Of a stretch of DNA of 42,700 bases, positions 38,866-42,700 are shown piece by piece (within the stretch, counting starts at the first letter, position 1; each line of letters begins with the position of its first letter). Location: the IMG/VR virus record IMGVR_UViG_3300003690_000073, positions 1-42,700 of that record; one strand, 5' to 3'. Below the pieces are notes generated by a model that did not search any database, was not told where the DNA came from, and saw only the letters and a list, made by a program, of their open reading frames with translations. The translations under genes and the position numbers were made by a program. The DNA comes from a virus.

Positions 38866-40437
38866 GTGTCACGGAAATATGAATCTGATTTAAAACTTCA
38901 ACAAAAAATTTTAAAGGGTGTTAATATATTGGCCGATAATGTGGCTTCTACGTTGGGGCCGCGAGGCCGCAATGTAATATTACACGATAGAGGAAAGGGC
39001 AACCCAATTATCACAAAAGATGGAGTAACGGTTGCAAAATTCATTGAATTAGAAGATCCATTTGAGAACGTCGGCGCACAGATTATTAAACAAGCAGCCG
39101 CGAAAACAAACTCAGAAGCTGGCGACGGCACGACAACTTCAACAGTTTTGGCGAGAGCAATTTTAAATAAAGCTCAAAAATATTTAATTGCTGGCGCTCC
39201 CCCAATTGAACTTAAAAAAGGGATCGATAAAGCTGTTGCAGCCATTGTTAATAATCTAAAAGAAATTTCTACTCCAATTACATCTGAAGAAGATATAGCA
39301 CATATAGCAACTATTTCTGCGAACGGAGATTCAACAATTGGAAAATTAATTGCAACTGCTGCTGATTTAGTTGGCAAAGATGGCGCGATTACAATAGAAG
39401 AAGCTCACTCACTCGAAACCAGTCTTGACATAGTGGAGGGCTTTCGTTTTGATTCCGGCTATTTAGCCAACGCATTCATAACAGATGAAAAAAGAGGCAC
39501 TGTAAGATATGAAAATCCATTGCTTTTGGTTACAGACGAGAGAGTTGAAACTGTAGAAGAATTGATGCCAACATTGGAATTGGTGGCAAGAGAAACTCGG
39601 CCGTGTATAATTATTGCTGAAAACATTGAGGGTCAGGCACTTGCGGCTCTCATTATGAATGCCGTCAGAGGTACTTTAAAAATTGCCGCTGTGAAAGCAC
39701 CTCGCTATGGACAAGAAAGAAGAAATATTTTAAAGGATTTAGCCATTTCAATTGGAGCAACATTAATTAGTAGAGAAGATAATCTAAGATTAAAAGACAT
39801 TCAGCTAAATCATTTCGGCGCCGCAAAGACTTTTGAATGTTCAAAGAACTTTACCACAATTGTCGGAGGCTCAGGGGATATGAAAGAAGTTGAAAATAAA
39901 ATAGAAACATTAAAAACTGAACTTAGCCAAACAGAAGATCTTTACGAGTGCGAAAAAATTCAAGAACGGATTACAAGACTTGCTAGCGGTATTGCAATTA
40001 TTAAAGTCGGCGCAGCCACAGAAATTGAAATGATAGAAAAAAAGCATCGAATTGAAGATGCTCTAGAAGCTGTAAGGTCGGCGCAACAAGAGGGAATTGT
40101 TCCAGGCGGCGGAATTGCACTGATAAGAGCCAGCAATGATTTACAAATTGAAACTGAAAATGAAAATCAAGAACTAGGCGTTAAAATTATTTTAGAAGCA
40201 GTCAAGGAACCGGCGCGACAAATGGCAATTAATGCTGGTGAATCACCAGACATAACTTTATCAAGAATTGAAAATGAAGCTGATGACCGAGGAATAGATT
40301 TTACAAATGGAAATGTTATCAACATGTTGGATGCTGGAATCGTTGACCCAACTAAGGTAACACGATGTGCCTTACAGAACGCAGCTTCAGTTGCTTCTAC
40401 ATTAATTACAACGAATGCAGCCATTATCGAATCTTAA
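38866..40437 (+). CDS. groEL: GroEL chaperonin
   Basis: A 523-residue chaperonin subunit. All domains appear: VNILADNVASTLGPRGRNVIL at the N-terminus, ATP site GDGTTTSTVL (Asp87) and KDGVTVAKFIELEDPFENVG, apical domain with VDEGFRFDSGYLAN-like 'VEGFRFDSGYLANAFITD', VKAPRYGQERRNIL, and the C-terminal half with GAATEIEMIEKKHRIEDALEA (the catalytic Asp) and VPGGGIALIRA, plus IVDPTKVTRCALQNAASVAS. The Gly-Gly-Met tail of host GroEL is absent. The start is GTG 38866 with AAGAGG upstream. The phage GroES is at 22774. The pair may fold phage proteins the host system cannot. Confidence 0.95.
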   Translation: MSRKYESDLKLQQKILKGVNILADNVASTLGPRGRNVILHDRGKGNPIITKDGVTVAKFIELEDPFENVGAQIIKQAAAKTNSEAGDGTTTSTVLARAILNKAQKYLIAGAPPIELKKGIDKAVAAIVNNLKEISTPITSEEDIAHIATISANGDSTIGKLIATAADLVGKDGAITIEEAHSLETSLDIVEGFRFDSGYLANAFITDEKRGTVRYENPLLLVTDERVETVEELMPTLELVARETRPCIIIAENIEGQALAALIMNAVRGTLKIAAVKAPRYGQERRNILKDLAISIGATLISREDNLRLKDIQLNHFGAAKTFECSKNFTTIVGGSGDMKEVENKIETLKTELSQTEDLYECEKIQERITRLASGIAIIKVGAATEIEMIEKKHRIEDALEAVRSAQQEGIVPGGGIALIRASNDLQIETENENQELGVKIILEAVKEPARQMAINAGESPDITLSRIENEADDRGIDFTNGNVINMLDAGIVDPTKVTRCALQNAASVASTLITTNAAIIES

Positions 40438-40466
40438 ACACTATTTAGTATACGGGGGCTCTATAC
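40437..40466 (+). promoter_or_regulatory. Late-type motif with hairpin before XhlA-like gene
   Basis: AACACTATTTAGTA (40437-40450) lies immediately after groEL. GTATA (40448-40452) pairs with TATAC (40462-40466) around a loop that contains the GGGGG SD; the GTG start follows at 40467. Candidate late promoter. Confidence 0.5.
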
Positions 40467-40754
40467 GTGGCGGTCGAAGAATATGATACGGAAGTAAAAG
40501 TTACTTTTGCCGAAATTGGTGGAAAATTTGATCACATTATGCAAAGTGTTGACACTATTAAAGAAAAGCAAGAAGAAATGGCTGATGATATTTCGCAAAT
40601 CAAAGATGCTGTCTACCATCCCGATGAAGGTCTTTATGCACGTCTTAAAGCCCTGGAAGCTTGGCAGAGGACTTCCGCGCGCCTCATTTGGCTTATAATT
40701 ACCACTGTCGTCGGCTTAAGCGCCGCAACAGTATTTAAAGTTCTAAATTTTTAA
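40467..40754 (+). CDS. XhlA-like coiled-coil membrane protein (holin-like)
   Basis: A 95-residue protein. An acidic, coiled-coil-like N-terminal part (FDHIMQSVDTIKEKQEEMAD and DISQIKDAVY) leads to LYARLKALEAWQRTSARLIW and a single C-terminal membrane helix (LIWLIITTVVGLSAATVFKVL). This is the layout of hemolysin XhlA and related phage holin-accessory proteins ('lE.w..R...li...vi...a'). It may support the release of the amidase. The start is GTG 40467, with GGGGG shown in a hairpin loop. No other holin was recognised in the window. Confidence 0.6.
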   Translation: MAVEEYDTEVKVTFAEIGGKFDHIMQSVDTIKEKQEEMADDISQIKDAVYHPDEGLYARLKALEAWQRTSARLIWLIITTVVGLSAATVFKVLNF

Positions 40755-40773
40755 AATTTTCCTAAAAAATAAC

Positions 40774-40802
40774 TTGACTATCGTGTAAGCTTTTGTTATG
40801 CT
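40774..40802 (+). promoter_or_regulatory. Sigma-70 promoter for the 40.8-kb operon
   Basis: TTGACT (40774-40779), 17 bases and TATGCT (40797-40802), 19 bases before ATG 40821. Both boxes are one or two changes from consensus and the spacing is optimal. Confidence 0.75.
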
Positions 40803-40820
40803 ATGTATAAGGAGTATTAT

Positions 40821-41147
40821 ATGAGAGTAAATGTGAGCTATTCCGTTGAACTAGATGAGGTATTGCAAACTACTGCTGCATTAATTCGTAGCGCGAAAGA
40901 AGGCTCTTTAGAGCCGCTAGTTGAGAAACTTGAAGAAGCTTTAACTTTAATAAATAAAGAAGACGAAAAAAATGCTATTCGTCACTTAGACGACACACGA
41001 CAAGAATTGGCAAAAATAGATTTAAGACTTTTAGATTGTATAAGCATACTTTCAGGTTATCAAAATGTCACAACGGGGAATATTGAAGACTTTAAAGCCC
41101 CCAAAGATAGCGAAGACAAAAGTGAGAAAATAGATGAAAAAGGGTGA
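40821..41147 (+). CDS. Small helical unknown protein
   Basis: ATG 40821 is chosen for the AAGGAG 7 bases upstream; it gives 108 residues. MRVNVSYSVELDEVLQTTAA is a first strand and helix, then a series of charged helices (EPLVEKLEEALTLIN and AIRHLDDTRQELAKIDLRLL) with an acidic end (KDSEDKSEKIDEKG). The opening is shared by small marine phage proteins. Role unknown. It is the first gene after a sigma-70 promoter and probably starts an operon of five or six small genes. Confidence 0.7.
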   Translation: MRVNVSYSVELDEVLQTTAALIRSAKEGSLEPLVEKLEEALTLINKEDEKNAIRHLDDTRQELAKIDLRLLDCISILSGYQNVTTGNIEDFKAPKDSEDKSEKIDEKG

Positions 41148-41346
41148 TCTATTATATGCCCCTTCGCACGTGCGTCTTTATAAATTTAATCAAGAAGGGC
41201 AAATCCAAAATTATTATGTGTTGAAAGAGCCTGTTAATCTTCTCTTGTTAGAAAAAGACATCCGAGATTATGTTAAAGTTTGGTTCGCAGGAGAAGAATG
41301 GTACATAAATCATGACGATACTCAACTGATAATGGAAGGAATATAA
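41134..41346 (+). CDS. Small SH3-like unknown protein
   Basis: A 70-residue protein, MKKGDLLYAPSHVRLYKFNQ then strand-rich LKEPVNLLLLEKDIRDYVKV and WFAGEEWYINHDDTQLI. The pattern 'GDll..ps...Ly........p...llle......V...geeWyv....' is seen in phage barrels. It overlaps the preceding gene by 14 bases, one base before the next. Function unknown. Confidence 0.6.
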   Translation: MKKGDLLYAPSHVRLYKFNQEGQIQNYYVLKEPVNLLLLEKDIRDYVKVWFAGEEWYINHDDTQLIMEGI

Positions 41347-41347
41347 T

Positions 41348-41647
41348 ATGATAAAATTAATAGAAGTGTGCGAATTGTTAAAAGCATCAAAGGGCCCACA
41401 ACAGAAATTCACTTTGAGAGAGATATTCATCAATCCCAAGCACGTTGTTGCTCTGAGGGAAGCGCCCGCTTACACACAAAAACTCAAAGAAGGTTTATTG
41501 CCCGAAGAATTAGATTCCAGGCAACAATTTACTCGATTAACTTTGGACAAAGGACAAGCTGGCTTGGATGTGATAGTTATGGGACCAGCACATTTGATTG
41601 AATCTAAATTAAGAGGAAAAGGTGAAAAACGTGTCCTCAAGGGTTGA
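41348..41647 (+). CDS. Small unknown protein
   Basis: A 99-residue protein with AAGGA before the ATG. MIKLIEVCELLKASKGPQQK and FTLREIFINPKHVVALREAP form a motif of small marine phage proteins ('mIKLIEv........kf.lre.fiNPkHVv..re'), with a strand LTLDKGQAGLDVIVMGPAHLI at the end. Function unknown. It overlaps the glutaredoxin gene by 26 bases. Confidence 0.6.
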   Translation: MIKLIEVCELLKASKGPQQKFTLREIFINPKHVVALREAPAYTQKLKEGLLPEELDSRQQFTRLTLDKGQAGLDVIVMGPAHLIESKLRGKGEKRVLKG

Positions 41648-41894
41648 AAAACATTTTCTTTTGTGGACAAAAAGAAGTTGTCCGTACTGCGAAAAGGCGA
41701 TTAATCTTTTAACTGGAACAGACCATTCCTATACAATTTTTGAAATGGATGGAGCCTTAGAGCAATTAAGCAAAGTTCAAAATCAACATCAATGGTCAAC
41801 GGTGCCGCTAATTATTGAACAATGTTCCGATGGAGAAAGAAATTTCATTGGAGGGTGCACGGATCTGGAAAAGCATTTGGAGCTTGTTAAATGA
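41622..41894 (+). CDS. Glutaredoxin
   Basis: A 90-residue thioredoxin-fold oxidoreductase. LLWTKRSCPYCEKAINLL carries the redox pair CPYC (residues 20-23), then YTIFEMD, a cis-Pro segment STVPLIIEQ and GERNFIGGCTDLEKHL (the 'fIGG..dl' glutathione-binding end). It would reduce the class II RNR or other disulphides. The start is GTG 41622 with AGAGG upstream; ATG or GTG codons further in would shorten it. It overlaps both neighbours. Confidence 0.9.
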   Translation: MKNVSSRVEKHFLLWTKRSCPYCEKAINLLTGTDHSYTIFEMDGALEQLSKVQNQHQWSTVPLIIEQCSDGERNFIGGCTDLEKHLELVK

Positions 41895-42316
41895 TAGAAT
41901 GTAAATTAATGCCAATATCTGATAGTCCGTGGTTCGCGCCGAGTTCAAATAAAGTTAAATATGGCCTGTATTCTAGTTCATGTTACTGGTCCATTCGCGG
42001 CTTTGGAAAGAAATGTTGGGTCATAATCGCTAATATTGACGTGGATCATGAAAAGTATCTTAATGAAGGCAAAACTATTGAAGAAATTGTAGTGGAGTGT
42101 ATAGAGTATTTAAATACACCACCAAAAAGCAAATATGGTAAAAAACGCAAGAGAAAACCAGTGTACGGGTTATTTCATAAAAAGCCACATACAGTAAAGT
42201 TATTAGAAAAAAGTGACAAAAAATACATTCAAGCCCTGTTGATAATCGATGAGAAAAAGAACAAATATTTTTGGGGCGAGGGTGAATCCATAAAAGTTGG
42301 ACGCAAAAATAGATAA
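41891..42316 (+). CDS. Unknown protein
   Basis: A 141-residue protein with no recognisable family. It includes SDSPWFAPSSNKVKYGLYSS, a Cys/Trp-rich part (SCYWSIRGFGKKCWVIIANI) and a basic stretch KYGKKRKRKPVYGLFHKKPH. There is no membrane segment. It starts four bases inside the glutaredoxin gene, so it is translationally coupled. It may bind nucleic acid in view of the basic run; that is a guess. Confidence 0.6.
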   Translation: MIECKLMPISDSPWFAPSSNKVKYGLYSSSCYWSIRGFGKKCWVIIANIDVDHEKYLNEGKTIEEIVVECIEYLNTPPKSKYGKKRKRKPVYGLFHKKPHTVKLLEKSDKKYIQALLIIDEKKNKYFWGEGESIKVGRKNR

Positions 42317-42318
42317 AG

Positions 42319-42648
42319 ATGAATGAAACAATCTTTATCCTATCCGAAGAAAAATACTTTGATTATTTAGAAAAAACTGAAAAACAAGAAAAAGCCTCGA
42401 AACATTATCTTTTTGAAGATACTTTTTTTCACGAGAATGAAGAAATAGTAGTACTTTTATGTGAATATGTTTCTTCATTGAGCCAAATGAAAAGAATGTT
42501 AGAAGACATCGAAGAACAATACCACAAGGAAGACAAATGTTTTTACTTAGCCGAGATCCAAGCCTTCAAATTTTCAATTTTTCTTGAGAGCGCAGTCAGC
42601 ACGAAAGAACTTTTATCAAAAAAGAATATTTCTTTATCTTTTCACTGA
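42319..42648 (+). CDS. Unknown acidic helical protein
   Basis: A 109-residue protein, rich in Glu/Lys/Tyr (EEKYFDYLEKTEKQEKASKH), with a helical middle (LLCEYVSSLSQMKRMLEDIE) and AEIQAFKFSIFLESAVSTKE. It is not recognised. It starts two bases after the previous stop and ends just before a late-type motif, and is probably the last gene of the operon that starts at 40821. A weak SD-like GATAAAG lies upstream. Confidence 0.6.
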   Translation: MNETIFILSEEKYFDYLEKTEKQEKASKHYLFEDTFFHENEEIVVLLCEYVSSLSQMKRMLEDIEEQYHKEDKCFYLAEIQAFKFSIFLESAVSTKELLSKKNISLSFH

Positions 42649-42660
42649 AACTATTTATTA
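42647..42660 (+). promoter_or_regulatory. Late-type motif at the window end
   Basis: GAAACTATTTATTA carries the ACTATTTA core directly before the last, truncated gene. The leader would be very short (about 6 bases to GTG 42663), so the start of that gene is uncertain. Confidence 0.45.
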
Positions 42661-42662
42661 AT

Positions 42663-42700
42663 GTGAAATTATTATTTGAAAATTGGCGAAGATATATAAA
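42663..42700 (+). CDS. Start of a further gene (truncated by window end)
   Basis: GTG 42663 opens MKLLFENWRRYI, cut off by the end of the sequence. This 'LLFENWRRYI' start resembles N-termini of packaged or prohead-associated marine phage proteins, with an Asn-Trp-Arg core. No SD is visible. The start is tentative because of the short leader. Confidence 0.4.
   Translation, partial: MKLLFENWRRYI

Noticed and set aside
1-42700. CRISPR array, integrase, attachment site or prophage repressor
   Set aside because: No spaced direct repeats, recombinase motifs or repressor genes were seen; the gene set fits a lytic phage.

Overview
This AT-rich 42.7-kb window is part of the genome of a tailed, contractile (myovirus-type, T4-related) bacteriophage, most likely an uncultured marine phage of a Gram-negative host. 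The evidence is a T4-style tail gene order (sheath, tube, gp26-like protein, tape measure, gp48-like, gp53-like) next to a full set of replication and nucleotide genes. Nearly every gene is on the + strand, the genes are packed end to start, and Shine-Dalgarno (SD) sequences are strong. The host cannot be named from the sequence.

Layout. (1) About 1-10.8 kb, tail and baseplate: the C-terminus of the sheath, the tail tube, a probable frameshifted tail assembly chaperone pair, the tape measure protein, a tube-cap-like protein, a gp53/LysM-like wedge protein and large unassigned baseplate-type proteins. One of these is interrupted by a single in-frame TAA. (2) About 10.8-14.8 kb, replication and recombination: a family A DNA polymerase and a gp32-like single-strand binding protein (SSB), both with the frame broken at an internal deletion-like junction; a very divergent tubulin/FtsZ-like protein between them; and an intact UvsX/RecA. 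(3) About 14.8-16.1 kb, small proteins carrying a recurring amphipathic peptide. (4) About 16.1-22.5 kb: a 33-residue basic protein, a 5'-3' exonuclease, ClpP, a tRNA cluster (Arg-TCT, Leu-TAA, Met-CAT, plus two halves of an apparently interrupted Leu-type tRNA around an HNH endonuclease), a replicative helicase and a class II ribonucleotide reductase. (5) About 22.5-31.4 kb: GroES-like co-chaperonin, unknown proteins, a lytic transglycosylase, a nucleotidyltransferase-like protein, a complete DNA polymerase III alpha subunit (DnaE), an AP2-domain protein and dUTPase. (6) About 31.4-34 kb: small zinc-ribbon, membrane and DUF3310 proteins, a CBS-less IMP dehydrogenase/GMP reductase and a cysteine-rich sigma-region-4-like protein. 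(7) About 34-42.7 kb: acidic repeat proteins, an amidase, a large protein with a possible nuclease-like core, GroEL, an XhlA-like membrane protein, glutaredoxin and small unknown genes.

Regulation. Host-type sigma-70 promoters (TTGACA, 17-bp spacer, TATAAT-like) precede the SSB gene, uvsX, the tRNA cluster and the 40.8-kb operon. A second motif close to AATACTATTTACTA, without a -35 box, lies 16-47 bp before the start codon of the tail tube, the 1922 gene, the 14847 gene, the acidic protein at 33998, the XhlA-like gene and the last gene. It is a good candidate for the phage late promoter, and the sigma-like protein at 33715 is a candidate factor. Two strong intrinsic terminators close the tail chaperone and SSB units.

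The points most worth following up are the +1 frameshift before the tape measure gene, the tubulin-like protein, the coexistence of a damaged family A and an intact family C polymerase, the complete GroEL/GroES/ClpP set, the late-promoter motif paired with a shared peptide (possible capsid targeting), and the interrupted tRNA-Leu. Four gene disruptions (polA, ssb, the baseplate stop, the tRNA) in one contig also raise the question of assembly error, which read mapping would settle.
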